DNA of 64,000 bases. It comes from Delphinapterus leucas. Lineage: Eukaryota > Chordata > Mammalia > Artiodactyla > Monodontidae. Numbering within the stretch: the stretch's first letter is position 1; the number at the start of each line of letters is the position of its first letter. The notes beneath the pieces are model-generated. The model had not been told where the DNA came from and did not search any database. It saw only the letters and a program-made list of their open reading frames with translations. Both the position numbers and the translations under genes were made by a program. The stretch lies in NCBI RefSeq assembly GCF_002288925.2, contig NW_022098000.1:20991142-21055141 (forward strand), in the 5' to 3' direction. This document shows, piece after piece, positions 36,910 to 48,599 of the stretch.

Positions 36910-38298
36910 CCTCCCTGTCACCGGCATTTGCTCAGAGGTGCACCCTAACAACCCAGCTTATTATTCCCCAGGTGGAAACTTAAGCCCAGAAAGCCTTAAA
37001 GAATGCTCAGTGTCCCACAGCTGGCCTTCAGCCCACAGCTCTCTTTCCACAATTCAATGCTGATTCAGCAGCCTCACTCACTACAGTAAACCTTTGAGAC
37101 ATCACTGCCAGCCAACTGCTGAGAAGGGGCACGGGCATGAAGAGGAGGCTGTGATTAGGGGACAATAGTGCTGCAGATAAAGAATTAAAGCTATCAATAC
37201 ACTGAAAGGAAGAGGTGAATTTGGCAGGGGGGGACACAATGAAGGAAGAAGCAACAGCCCTGTGCAACAACCTGAAGGTTTGGGAAAGGGGTGTGAAAAG
37301 CCTAGGAGGTAATAGGATGGACAGGGAGACCCCGGGGGACAGGGGGTGGAAAGGCAGACAGGGAACAGCTTAGAAAGGACAGAAAAATCACATTATTTGT
37401 AACTGCATGTTTTTTCAGCACCAGCCCAAAAGTTATAGAAAAACAGGCCTCAAGAACCCAGGAGGTACAGTTTGGGATTGCAAAGATTTCATCGGAGCAG
37501 CATTCATGAGAGGATCTCCGATAGCGTGTGTTACTTAATAGGCGCTCAATAAATGTTTGTTCCAATAAAAGAGACAAAAGAGGGAGATCTGAGGATCGCT
37601 TTCATAAAGAGAAAGACACCTAAGGGAGTAGGTGCTCAATAAATATTATTTTTTATCTGTGTACCAAGAGAAGCCTGGAGAGTTGTAAAAGATTATCTGA
37701 TACATTTCCAAACAGCCCTTTGTCTCTGATTTCAATTTTCGAAAATTTCCTGGGAGGCTGTGGAATCTCCCACAAGGGACTTTTAAGGACACATTCTTAC
37801 AAAACCCACTTGGAGGGGTGGCTAAGATGCTTTAAAAATGGATGGGTGAGGTAGGGAGGCTGGACCAGATGACCCCGCAGACTTTTCGGGATGGACCAGG
37901 AGACGCTGCCATCCCACCAACTGAGGATGGCTGAGTGATTTGGAAACCTTCCAGAAGGGCCTGGTTAAATTGTAGGCCATTTATTTCATGGAGAAATAAA
38001 CCACTGAGAGCTTCCTTCAAACATGCTCGCGGAAAGCAGGACAAAATGCTGAGATTATCTGTTCAGAATTTGCTTTAAAAGAGCCCAGGCAGCACTCATT
38101 TATTTTTGAGAAAATATATGATTAACCATAGTTAACTATGAATTCAGATGCTGTGCATTAGACCAGCTCCTCAAAGTTTGAGAGCATTTAATATTATATA
38201 TCGCTGCCATTTGGGCTAAATTGTTTTTTTAATGTACACAATATTACAAATTTAATTTGAGCTGTTTGAATCAGTCTGTAAAAAAGATTTGATTATAC
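36910..38298. other. Intron 35, proximal part next to exon 35
   Basis: Mostly unique. Two 'ggtgctcaataaat'-like phrases (about 37541-37560 and 37631-37648) suggest short MIR or L2 ends. 38115-38140 contains gattaaccatagttaacta with a palindromic core. No further exon was seen. Confidence 0.4.
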
Positions 38299-38449
38299 CT
38301 GAGTGTTCTGGCCCCAGCTTTTCTGTATCTCAGTAATCTTGGCGGTAATTGGCTGATTAGGCGTCTCACACTCCATCTTTGCCTCAGTTTCCATGGTAAT
38401 GGTACAGGAGCTATTATAGATGAGAACTTCATCTCTTTCCACTTTAGGG
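38299..38449 (-). CDS. PKHD1: PKHD1 exon 35 (fibrocystin, 151 nt)
   Basis: The exon runs from 38449 to 38299 after acceptor tctcgtttcag and ends ACTCAG before donor gtataa. It enters with one base of the serine codon still missing (AG from exon 34 plus C) and leaves in phase 0. It encodes an open 50-residue segment beginning [16 protein letters not shown] and ending WGQNTQ, with one sequon (NSS). The text is nearly the same as human fibrocystin around residues 1868-1917, as I remember it. This is the last IPT-like stretch before the G8 region expected in exon 36. The length equals human exon 35 (c.5601-5751). Confidence 0.95.
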
Positions 38450-39299
38450 CTGAAACGAGAGGGGAGGTTAAATGGGGTGTCATCAATCTTAATGAAATGC
38501 AATTATTTTTACTCTTATTAATCATTGCAAGCCATTAGCTTGTGGCAACCACAGGCCACCATTTGTCAAATTTTGCAAATTTCTGTAATTTTGTTTCCAT
38601 TCTTTTATTGTTTATTTGTTTTCCCTTTATCTGCACACCCTGCAATGAAAATGCACATGGTAAATATCTTTCACTGAGGCCTTTCTCTTTTCCAGCTCTA
38701 TCAGGAACATTAGCAAAAGCTTCTCCAAACCCAACCAAAGAAGCAATGCACAGATAATACTTCCAGTTCCAAAAATGGAAGCAAATGTTGGGAAAAAAAA
38801 TTTTTTTTCTTTTCCCCTTCCCTCTTCCTGTTCTTACATTCAGTGATGGGGGAGTGAATTGCCTGAATCCCCCCAGGGCAGATGGAGAAATTGGAAAACC
38901 CACACAACTGGCTAACTGGTCCCTAATTCCAACTGTGAAAAAATGAGCTCATTTAGGCTTTCAATTCCCTCTCCCCAGCTGATGGCAATGAGGCTCTGTT
39001 GCTAGCAGTGGAACATTAACTTAGTAAATTAATTAAACTTACTTAACCGCCCAGACTAAGGAGATTCGATATATGTGCCAGTTATACTACCAGCCACTTG
39101 CTTTAAAAGTCCTCTTGCTTTAAGGAGAGAAACCAGACTGGATTTAAAATGAAAAACTGCAGTGTAGCATTACAGAAAGTCTACAAATATGTGGTCCAGA
39201 GGAGAGGAGAGCATGGAGTTTGCAGGGTATGGCCCCGAACAGGTGTGATATTTACTCAAGAATAATCCTGGCTTTAGGCATTGTTGCAACTAGCTCCAA

Positions 39300-39470
39300 G
39301 ATTATTAGTTATAATAATGCATGATGTTTTACACTTTTTAACAGTTTCATACGTATGATCTCATTTCAGCCGGTAAATTAGGTAGAGGCATAAAAAATGT
39401 AACTCAAAGAGATTGGTGATTTGCATAAAGTCAAACACAAAAATAAGGCAATTCCGAGATGAGAATCAAA
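39300..39470 (-). repeat. MIR SINE, antisense
   Basis: 'tgatctcatttcagccggta', 'taactcaaagagattggtga' and 'ttgcataaagtcaaacacaa' follow the reverse complement of MIR. Diverged. Confidence 0.55.
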
Positions 39471-40004
39471 GGGGTCCCGTCTCCTAGAGCAATACTCCCA
39501 AGTTTTGAGATGCTGATGGGACATCACCACGAAGTTGGCATATCCCACGGGAAGACCAGGACTGGTGATGAAAAGGGCAAAAGATCACTGCTTGAGAAAC
39601 TATAACTCATGTCCAACTAGAACATCTTTTTTCAAATCAATGTCGAAATGGTTTCTCCCACACTTTGCTAGAAATAATGAGCAGGATAACTATCACATCT
39701 ACGTCATCTCCTCGTCTTCATGCTAAAACGTTCCCAGCTCCGTATCCACCCAGGACATGACTTCATACTCACTGTCTTCTACACCTACTGTAGACTGGCA
39801 ATATGTTAATATTGTGCAGCCCAGTTTGGCTGACCATTGAGGCTGTGGTCTCCCTTTATCGAAGCCCTCCCCACCATGGCACCTAATACTGTGTTCATTT
39901 TGTAGCCCCTAAGCTTAAATTAAGATGGTGGTGAACTCAAAGTCTCAGAGCCACAATTACCTGAGGATTTCACCATGCTGCATGTGTTCAGCCGATTTTC
40001 TGAG

Positions 40005-40280
40005 AAGCATTATAATGCAAAAGTGAGGCTTGAAATCCAGCCAGCTAGATTCGAATCCCCGAGCAGATATTTACCATCCATCCGACATTGTTGAAGACAT
40101 GACTCTCTAAGCTTTGTTTTCCATGTTTATAAAATGAAGTTACTAATCATAAAGATACTCTTTTAAAGAGGTGTTTGGGGAATGGAGCAAAATGAAGCCT
40201 ACAAAAGGACCTGCCCAGAATCTGGTGCAAGGAAGTGTCCGATAAAGCCAGTTCTTGTTATAGTTTTAGGTGGTAGTGAC
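40005..40280 (+). repeat. MIR SINE
   Basis: 'gcattataatgcaaaagtga', 'agctagattcgaatccccga', 'tttccatgtttataaaatga' and 'gataaagccagttcttgtta' follow MIR over its full length. Confidence 0.65.
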
Positions 40281-42737
40281 ATAGGTGGTATTATTGTTGA
40301 AATGTCAATGTGGGAATTTACATTCATTGTTGTTACGGGTCGTCTCACTGATGTGGACCCATTGCTCAAATACATTTTGAATCTGAGCCTGTAATGTAGC
40401 TACACATCCATTTAGCTGAGCCATCATCCAAGGGTAGACAAAGCCACAGGATAAACACAGCATTTGCTCCTGGAGTGTCACTTGCATGCAAAGATTCAGA
40501 AGAGCAAAGCAAAGTAATTTAACTTTCAAATTAAAATGTAATATTTAGATACCTATGGAAATATGATGAAGTAGAATGCAAAATTCACATAGACTTTTCA
40601 AATAAAACACCTGACTTCAAAGCAACTTGATTCTGTGACAGGGTACCTTGGGCTTTGCAGCTAGAACCTTTCTTTTGCTACTGGGGGGCGGGGGGTAGGA
40701 GGGTTGCTAGAATAGTTTAAGAAGCTCTCCATCACCACTGCCATTATAAATCTCTTATAAAGCCATCAGAAAGGAAATGAAGTTGGTTTTCCACACCATC
40801 TCGTTCCTTGTGAATCGGTTCCCAGATTGCTACTCCCATTTCTGAAGGCTCACAAGCCATCTGATTAATAATTCATTCTGGAATTTTGTCAGGGATAATG
40901 TAAACTTAGTTGTCTACCTTTCCAGAATTCCCTTTTTTTGCTTCTTAGGCAAGGGAAAGAATATTTGCCTGTCACCTCTCTGTTCTGTGCTCCCCTCTCA
41001 TGTTCATTTCCAACTGTGGATCTTCACTCATATGAGCAGGTTTTTTATACTCACTATATGATGATCTGGGATACTGACTTGAACTCAAGGGAAGGAGTGA
41101 CCTTTACAACCTTTCTTGATCATGGGCTTCCACCTCCTAACAAGACTTCTTCTGCCCCTTCTAGGTTCTTCATCAGCAAAGGTTAGAGTAAAATGAGGTA
41201 AGTCACCCTGCCCTCTTTTCATCTGCCTGTAGCAATGCCCACCAGCTCACAGTGGATTGTTCCATTTTGCTAGTGACTCCAGAAACACAATATATATCAC
41301 CTGCCATTGGAAGGTCACTCCAGCTGACCGAGTCCTGAACAAATTAAACAAAGCCTGTTTCTTCAGCAAGTGCTCTAACAGCTGGTCCCCCAGTAGAAGA
41401 CCCTGCTGATATCTGTCGATGCTGTAACAAGGGTCGCTGTGGCTTTCCAGGCTGTTCCCGGAGGAGACAGTCTGTTCCCCGCAGTTGTAGGCACACGACA
41501 GAAGAAGCAGATGTCACAGTGGGGCCACTGATCTTCCCAGGAAAGACTAGTGACCATGGTACAGAAGGTCCTTCACACCTCTGTGATGTCAGGCGTAGGC
41601 CTGGGCACCACGGCATCCCTGAATCTGCCTTGCATTGTCCTGTGTTTCCAGGCTGCTTCCCACCCTGTGTGCCCTGCTTCCCGATACAAGAAGAGTGTGA
41701 AAACAAATCATGTTCTTTTTGCTCTGAAAGAGTTAAAACCCTTTTCTGCTGGCTTAGACTTTTTCACAACCTTTAGCTCATATTTCTTTTCTTTTTTGGC
41801 CCTGATTATATGACTAGAAATTTTTTTCATTAAAAAGCCATCATCAAGATGAGCAGAGACACCAGGATGTCAAAAATGGACTAACATTTGCAAAATTTCA
41901 AAGTTTCTTAATATTACTATGTCATGTTTTCTTCCACAACCATCCTACAAATTAAGGAGCACAGTTGGCCAGTTTTAACTATAGACATATATGTACACAG
42001 AGAAATACATAGATATAGATGATATGGATGTGCATGCACACACGCATGCACACAAATATTTATTTTGAGGGAATGTGGTAAGAATATTTGGCCCAAATGG
42101 TGGGAGAGAGAGTTCTAGAACCTAAGTTTCCTGAGTCCCAATCTATTGCTCTTTCAGTCGGTCCAACCAGATCCAAAAGTAAGCAGATATTCTCCTTGGA
42201 TGCACTCTCTATGGTAGGCAGTAAAAACACATGCCATCATTCTGTCTCCCTCACTTAGCCTGAAATTGCTCCCCATGTCTCAAATTTCCTGGACCCTCCC
42301 AGCCCAGCCAAGGTTCTGTTACTGATGCCAACAATACAGCATCATGCTGAGTACACTGTGAGTCAGAAGCCTTGGGTTCCAGTCCTGATACTGCCGGGGC
42401 TTGACTGTGACTTTAGAAAGATACTTAGTCTGTTCTTAGAATAGAATCCAAACTCCTTACTATGGCCTTTGAGGCCTTAATACATCCCCGAGCTCTTCTC
42501 GAGCCACTTTTCCTCCTTCTAACCCTACTCCTGCCCTTCTGACCTCTGGCAGTTCATGAAACTTGATGGGTCCTTTGCACTTGCTGCCCCCACTGCCTGA
42601 CTCTCCATAATGACACTTGTCCTTAGCTCAGCTGAAAAGGCACTTCTTCAGAGAAACCTCCTCTGAGCTGATCCAGTGATCCCACACCTGGGCATATATC
42701 TAGAGAAAACTATAATTCAAAAAGATACATGCACTCC

Positions 42738-42906
42738 GGGAGGGGGAGGGTTGAATTGGGAGATTGGGATTGACATATATACACTAATATGTATAAAATG
42801 GATAACTAATAAGAACCTGCTGTATAAAAAAAATAAATAAAATTCAAAAAAAATGTAAAAAAATATAAAAATAAATAAATGAGTATCTTTCCCTTGGGGG
42901 AAAAAA
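42738..42906 (+). mobile_element. Nested, very short L1 3' end with 3' transduction
   Basis: Only the last ~100 bp of an L1 3' UTR are present ('gggagggggagggttgaatt' to 'taagaacctgctgtataaaa'), with an A-rich tail. A 20-bp non-L1 segment follows (42881-42900, gagtatctttcccttggggg), then a second A run. The 19-bp direct repeat aaaaagatacatgcactcc flanks it (42719-42737 and 42907-42925). This is the signature of L1 retrotransposition past its own weak poly(A) signal. Confidence 0.9.
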
Positions 42907-43024
42907 AAAAAGATACATGCACTCCAATGTTCACTGCAGCACTATTTACAATAGCCAAGATATGGAAGTAACCTAAATGTCCATTGACAGATGAAAGGAT
43001 AAACAAGATGTGAGACATATACAC

Positions 43025-43071
43025 ATACATACACGCACACACACACACACACACACACAGAGACACACACA
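43025..43071. repeat. (CA)n microsatellite
   Basis: A CA run with single interruptions, within the L1 copy. Confidence 0.95.
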
Positions 43072-43600
43072 GTGGAATATTACTCAGCCATAAAAAAGAA
43101 TGAAATAATGCCATTTGTAGCAACATAGATGGACCTAGAGATTATCATACTAAGTGAAGTAAGCCCAACAGAGAAAGACAAATATCATTTGATATCACTA
43201 CCTACTGTGTAGCGCAGAGAACTATATTCAGTATCTTGTAATAATCTAAAAGGGAAAAGAATCTGAAAAAGAACATATATATATATATATATATATAAAA
43301 AATATATTTGTATAACTGAATCACTTTGCTGTACACCTGAAACTAATACAACATTGTAAATCAACTATACTGCAATTTAAAAAATAATAGTAACAAAAAA
43401 TGAAATAAAAAAATTTTTAAAAGCAGCCTCCATTGTTTTTTATCACTTTATAGCCCTTATCAGAACATGTGATCATCTTGTTTATTGTCTGGCCTCCTCC
43501 ACTACTCTTAAGGACAGGGACTTTGCATCTCATTCACCATTGAGTCACCAGCTCCTGGCACAGTACCTGGAACATAATAAACACTTGATAAAACTACTAG

Positions 43601-43624
43601 ATGGATGGATGGATGGATGGATGG
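43601..43624. repeat. (ATGG)6 microsatellite
   Basis: Six tetranucleotide units at the end of the L2, probably grown from the L2 terminal tgaa/atgg repeats. Confidence 0.95.
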
Positions 43625-43829
43625 ACAAACTGGGCATATATTTGCCACAGATACAAATGTCTGTCTTTGCCAAATGACATCAAATCCATAGTGGTAGTGG
43701 CTGGCAGGGCAAACCATTTAATGGAAATGGGTTCTTTGCAAAGACCCTGGAAAGTAGTTCTCTGCGTTCACAAGCACAATCTTAAGAGGAACCAAGGTAA
43801 GCTATTTAGCACATGATATTCCTAGCACC

Positions 43830-44311
43830 CCATGTAAAATTTATATTGTGTTTTCTGGTTATTAAATTAGTACATGTTCACTGAAAAAATTACATAAAAA
43901 CTCAATGAAGAAAACAAATATGATCAGTCCTCCAGCCCCCTAGGGATAGGCACTATCAGCATTTTAAAATACATCGTCCGGTCTTTTTCCCAATCACCTG
44001 TTGTGTGACACATGTACATGTACTATAAACACCATCAGGACTTCATTGAGGCACTATTTTGTGACCTGTACCTTTCACTCCTCAGTATATTGTAAGCATT
44101 TCCTTCTTTGGTTAAATGTTCTACACCATGGTTTTTCAAGGTTCTTAGTATATTATCACTTGGATTCATTCTTTATTACTAAACGCTTACTTCATTTCAA
44201 CTGTTTTTGTTAATATACCTAAAGCGTTGAAGACTATAGTTCTTCATAAATGTACATATTTCCAACTGCTTTCTTAAAATCCTGGAAGTAAAATCGCTGG
44301 ATCAAAGTATG
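43830..44311 (-). mobile_element. Old L1M-type fragment, antisense copy
   Basis: 'aaatacatcgtccggtcttt', 'cagtatattgtaagcatttc' and 'gtaaaatcgctggatcaaag' match the reverse complement of an old L1 3' region (the last is the inverse of the ORF2 'gatccagcaattcca' text). It stops where the younger L1 begins. Confidence 0.5.
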
Positions 44312-44334
44312 AAGAATTAATAAATGAAAAAGAA

Positions 44335-47094
44335 ATGAAGAAAACAATAGCAAAGATCAATAAAACTAAAAGCTGGTTCTTTGAGAAGATAAACAAAATT
44401 GATAAACCATTAGCCAGACTCATCAAGAAAAAAAAGAAGACTCAAATAAATAGAATTAGAAATGAAAATGGAGAAGTAACAACTAACACTGCAGAAATAC
44501 AAAGGATCATGAGAGATTACTACAAGCAACTCTATGACAATAAAATGGACAACCTGGAAGAAATGGACAAATTCTTAGAAAGGCACAACCTTCAGAGACT
44601 GAACCAGGAAGAAATAGAAAATATAAACAGACCAATCACAAGCCCTGAAATTGAAACTGTGATTAAAAATCTTCCAACAAACAAAAGCCCAGGACCAGAT
44701 GGCTTCACAGGTGAATTCTATCAAACATTTAGAGAAGAGCTAACACCTATCCTTCTCAAAATCTTCCAAATATAGCAGAGGGAGGAACACTCCCAAACTC
44801 ATTCTACAAGGCCACCATCACCCTGATACCAAAACCAGACAAAGATGTCACAAAGAAAGAAAACTACAGGCCAGTATCACTGATGAACATAGATGCAAAA
44901 ATCCTCAACAAAATACTAGCAAACAGAATCCAACAGCACATTAAAAGGATCATACACCATGATCAAGTAGGGTTTATCCCAGGGATGCAAGGATTCTTCA
45001 ATATACACAAATCAATCAATGTGATAAACCATGTTAACAAATTGAAGGAGAAAAACTATATAACCATCTCAATAGATGCAGAAAAACTTTCGACAAAATT
45101 CAACACCCATTTATGATAAAAACCCTCTAGAAAGTAGGCATAGAGGGAACTTACCTCAACATAATAAAGACCATATATGCCAAACACACAGCCAACATCA
45201 ATCTCAATGGTGAAAAACTGAAACCATTTCTACTAAGATCAGGAACAAGACAAGGTTGTCCACTCTCACCACTATTATTCAACATAGTTTTGCAAGTTTT
45301 AGCCACAGTAATCAGAGACAAAAAAGAAATAGAAGGAATCCAAATCAGAAAAGAAGAAATAAAACTGTCACTGTTTGCAGATGACATGATACTATACATA
45401 GAGAATCCTAAAGATGCTACCAGAAAACTACTAGAGCTAATCAATGAATTTGGTAAAGTAGCAGGACACAAAATTAATGCACAAAAATCTCTTGCATTCC
45501 TATATACTAATGATGAAAAATCTGAAAAAGAAATTAAGGAAACACTCCCATTTACCACTGCAACAAAAAGAATAAAATACCTAGGAATAAACCTACTTAA
45601 GGAGACAAAAGACCTGTATGCAGAAAACTATAAGACACTGATGAAAGAAATTAAAGATGATAAAACAGATGGAGAGATATACCATGTTCTTGGATTGGAA
45701 GAATCAACATTGTGAAAATGACAATACTTCGCAAAGCAATCTAGAGATTCATTGTAATCCCTATCAAACTACCAATGGCATTTTTCACAGAACTAGAACA
45801 AAAACTTTCACAATTTGTATGGAATAGCCAAAGCAATCTTGAGAAAGAAAAACAGAGCTGAAGGAATCAGGTTCCCTGACTTCAGACCATACTACAAAGC
45901 TACAGTAATCAAGACAGTAAGGTACTGGCACAAAAACATAAATATAGATCAATGGAACAGGACAGAAAGCCCAGAGATAAACCCATGCACCTATGGTCAT
46001 CTTACCTTTGATAAAGGGGGCAAGAATGTACAACACAGAAAAGACAGCCCCTTCAGTAAGTGGTGCTGGGAAAACTGGACAGCTACATGTAAAAGAATGA
46101 AATTAGAACACTCCCTAACACCCTACACTAAAATAAACTCAAAATGGATTAAAGACCTAAATGTAAGGCCAGACACTATCAAACTCTTAGAGGAAAACAT
46201 AGGCAGAACACTCTATGACATAAATCACAGCAAGATCCTTTTCGACCCACCTCCTAGAGAAATGGAAATAAAAACAAAAATAAACAAATAGGACCTAATG
46301 AAACTTAAAAGCTTTTGCACAGCAAAGAAAACCACAAACAAGACGAAAAGACAACCCTCAGAATGGGAGAAAACATTCACAAATGAAGCAACTGACAAAG
46401 GATTAATCTCCAAAATTTACAAGCAGCTCATGCAGCTCAATGTCAAAAAAACACACAACCGCAACAAAAAATGGGCAGGAGACCTAAACAGACATTTCTC
46501 CAAAGAAGATAAAAAGATTGACAACAAACACATGAAAAGATGCTCAACATCACTAATCATTAGAGAAATGCAAATCAAAACTACAATGAGATATCATCTC
46601 ACACCAGTCAGAATGGCCATCATCAAAAAATCCACAAACAAGAAATGCTGGAGAGGGTGTGGAGAAAAGAATCCTCTTGCACTGTCGGTGGGAATGTAAA
46701 TTGATACAGCCACTATGGAGAACAGTATGGAGGATCCTTAAAAAACTAAAAATAGAACTACCAAATGACCCAGCAATCCCATTACTGGGCACACATCCTG
46801 AGAAAACCATAATTCAAAAAGAGTCATGTACCACAATGTTCATTGCAGCACTATTTACAATAGCTAGGACATGGAAGCAACCTAAGTGTCCATTGACAGA
46901 TGAATGGATAAAGAAGATGGGGCACATATATACAATGGAATATTACTCAGCCATAAAAAGAAACAAAATTGAGTTATTTGTAGTGAGGTGGATGGACCTA
47001 GAGTCTGTCATACAGAGCAAAGTAAGTCAGAAAGAGAAACCAAATACCCTATGTTTACACATATATATGGAATCTAAAAAAAAAAAAAAAAAAA
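44335..47094 (+). pseudogene. L1 ORF2 remnant (reverse transcriptase and C-terminal region)
   Basis: ORF2 is split into blocks in changing frames: 44335-44775 (ends after LLKIFQI at a stop), 44883-45116, 45290-45715, 45815-46291, 46298-46699 and 46659 onward. The reverse-transcriptase entry segment '[14 protein letters not shown]' is in the first block, and the catalytic FADD motif is intact at 45374-45385. Because of the stops and frameshifts no full-length protein can be made, and the endonuclease domain is missing. The copy is dead for autonomous retrotransposition. Confidence 0.93.
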
Positions 47095-47194
47095 NNNNNN
47101 NNNNNNNNNNNNNNNNNNNNNNNNNNNNNNNNNNNNNNNNNNNNNNNNNNNNNNNNNNNNNNNNNNNNNNNNNNNNNNNNNNNNNNNNNNNNNN
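47095..47194. other. Assembly gap of 100 N
   Basis: Exactly 100 N, the usual placeholder for a gap of unknown size. It is preceded by a run of 18 or more A and lies in repetitive L1 3' UTR. Confidence 0.99.
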
Positions 47195-47336
47195 GGTGGG
47201 ATAGGGAGGGTGGGAGGAGATGCAAGAGGGAGGAGATATGGGGATATATGTATATGTATAGCTGATTCACTTTGTTATAAAGCAGAAACTAACACACCAT
47301 TGTAAAGCAATTATGCTCCAATAAAGATGTTAAAAA

Positions 47337-48173
47337 GTAAAACACGGGCTGTCTTAGGACATCAGAAATTCTGACTGCCATGGAAAGAGCTGGTTCTCAC
47401 TTTTCCTCTGGGTAGTTGGTCTTGTTTAGTTTTATTTTTTAATGGGGAAAGAGGCCTTCATTAAATAATCGGATGTAACCACTCTATCTAGATAAGAAAT
47501 AAAGAAGGACGGAGGGCCACATTCAGCACTGAAATATCACACTTCACAGTAAGGAAGCTGCTTGCAGAAATGAAGGTCATCTAGAGCAACCGACAGGGCC
47601 ACACTTTTTTTTAAATGTGTTTAGAAAAAGGGATTTTTACCTGGAAAGTTGTGGTATTTATTTGTTTGCTTTTTAAGTTCAAAAACTTATAAGCCTATGG
47701 CTTTTAAATCCTAGATCTACAGTCCTTCGGCCCAGGCATCCCCCTTTCTTCTGAATAAACATTGCACAATCTGCTGGATTTCTCTATGACTTTTTCTCAT
47801 ACTTGTGAATCTGTTTGGAAAGAAAAGAAAAAGGAAACGGGAAAAGAGCCTTCTGTTTTTCATAATGTCTAATCTTTTTCCCCCCATTGGCATTCACCAG
47901 ATGTTGCTCTGGATCGGAAGATAAATATTAAAATCTAAGCAAGAACAAAGCAGGCTGTTTACTGGGCAGATTTTTCAGATGTTCTCTTGAACACTTGAAA
48001 AGACAGGAGACTCTTTGATATGCAGACTGGCTGGAATCCACAATGGAACAGTCCCTCCAACAAGAGGGTTGGCCCTAGGGCTGTGTCCACGCAGCCTGCA
48101 GTTCCTGAGAATTCCATTAATCCACTGGCTATGCATTCGTGGGGAAGGTCAGGGAGGGAGAGGACTGGGTTAC
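47337..48173. other. Unique sequence between L1 and exon 34
   Basis: No repeat recognised. This is the intron 34 side of the exon 34 donor. Confidence 0.45.
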
Positions 48174-48393
48174 CTGATGAAGAGGCCTGAGAAAGATGGA
48201 AAGACGGACTCTGTCCAACGATCTTGTGCACAGATGCATCGGGAACTCTCTTCACAGGTGTAGAAATAAGGCCATGATTCGGGCAGGCTCTCTGTCCCCA
48301 CAGCGACAGTCAAATCACACTGCACGTAGCTGCAGCCAGAGGTCTCACAGTTCTCCTCCTCAGGCCTCAGGCCACACAGGAAAGCCAAGGACA
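48174..48393 (-). CDS. PKHD1: PKHD1 exon 34 (fibrocystin, 220 nt)
   Basis: Runs from 48393 to 48174 after acceptor catttcatgcag and ends TTCATCAG before donor gtaacc. It completes a valine codon split with exon 33 (G + TG) and leaves two bases of a serine codon. The product starts [17 protein letters not shown] and ends PSFSGLFIS. It is cysteine-rich (eight Cys in about 73 residues), including a CDLTV and a CEESSRCIC segment, as in human fibrocystin, which suggests disulfide-bonded extracellular structure. Length and phase equal human exon 34 (c.5381-5600, from memory). Confidence 0.96.
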
Positions 48394-48599
48394 CTGCATG
48401 AAATGGTCAACGTTGGGTTAGGTAATAACCACAGAAAGAACTAAAGGCCTTACTTTATTACATCAAGCAAGCCCATGTGTTTTTCCTTGACCAATAGGAA
48501 AATAAACATATTCATTTACTCTTCTTAAAAGTGTACTATGTGTACATAATTCATACAGAAGATACAAATCATGTTTTTGTAAAATATGAATCACCTAGT

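Larger units (their letters stand above)
1..38298 (-). other. PKHD1: Intron 35 of PKHD1 (3' part outside window)
   Basis: The intron begins at the gtataa donor after exon 35 and runs to the window edge without another recognisable PKHD1 exon. I looked for coding similarity to the expected exon 36 product (start of the G8 region) and saw none. Its contents are intergenic-like: old L2 and MIR pieces, two main L1 insertions, CHR-type SINEs, simple repeats and long unique AT-rich tracts. It is at least 38.3 kb. An exon 36 of about 150 nt could be missed by eye, so the lack of an exon is probable rather than proven. Confidence 0.75.
42670..43425 (+). mobile_element. L1 3' portion, itself interrupted by a younger L1
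   Basis: ORF2 and 3' UTR text begins at 'gatccagtgatcccacacct', breaks at 42737, resumes at 42907-42925 and continues ('ctatttacaatagccaagat', 'cactttgctgtacacctgaa', 'tgtaaatcaactatactgca') into an A-rich tail. It includes the (CA)n at 43025-43071 and (AT)n at 43274-43297. Antisense to PKHD1. Confidence 0.88.
42435..43600 (+). repeat. L2 LINE split by an L1 insertion
   Basis: The left block (42435-42669) has 'agaatccaaactccttacta', 'gtcctttgcacttgctgccc' and 'cagagaaacctcctctgagc'. The right block (43427-43600) resumes with 'tgtctggcctcctccactac', 'aaggacagggactttgcatc' and 'tggcacagtacctggaacat'. Read together they follow the L2 3' half without loss, so the L1 between them is an insertion. 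Confidence 0.75.
44312..47336 (+). mobile_element. Large 5'-truncated L1 with assembly gap
   Basis: About 3 kb of young cetacean L1: the second half of ORF2, then a 3' UTR ending 'aagcaattatgctccaataa' and 'agatgttaaaaagtaaaa'. The 5' UTR, ORF1 and the endonuclease half of ORF2 are absent. A 100-N gap (47095-47194) follows a poly-A run in the 3' UTR. The copy at 51.8-52.0 kb has over 200 bp at the matching place, so real sequence is missing. Antisense to PKHD1. Confidence 0.95.
38450..48173 (-). other. PKHD1: Intron 34 of PKHD1 (9.7 kb)
   Basis: It has donor gtaacc after exon 34 and acceptor cgtttcag before exon 35. From left to right it holds mostly unique sequence (38450-42430, with MIR copies), the L2/L1/L1 nest (42435-43600), an old antisense L1 piece (43830-44310), a large truncated L1 with an N gap (44312-47336), and unique sequence up to exon 34. 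The 120-codon minus-strand frame at 41344-41706 is not coding-like. Confidence 0.9.
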
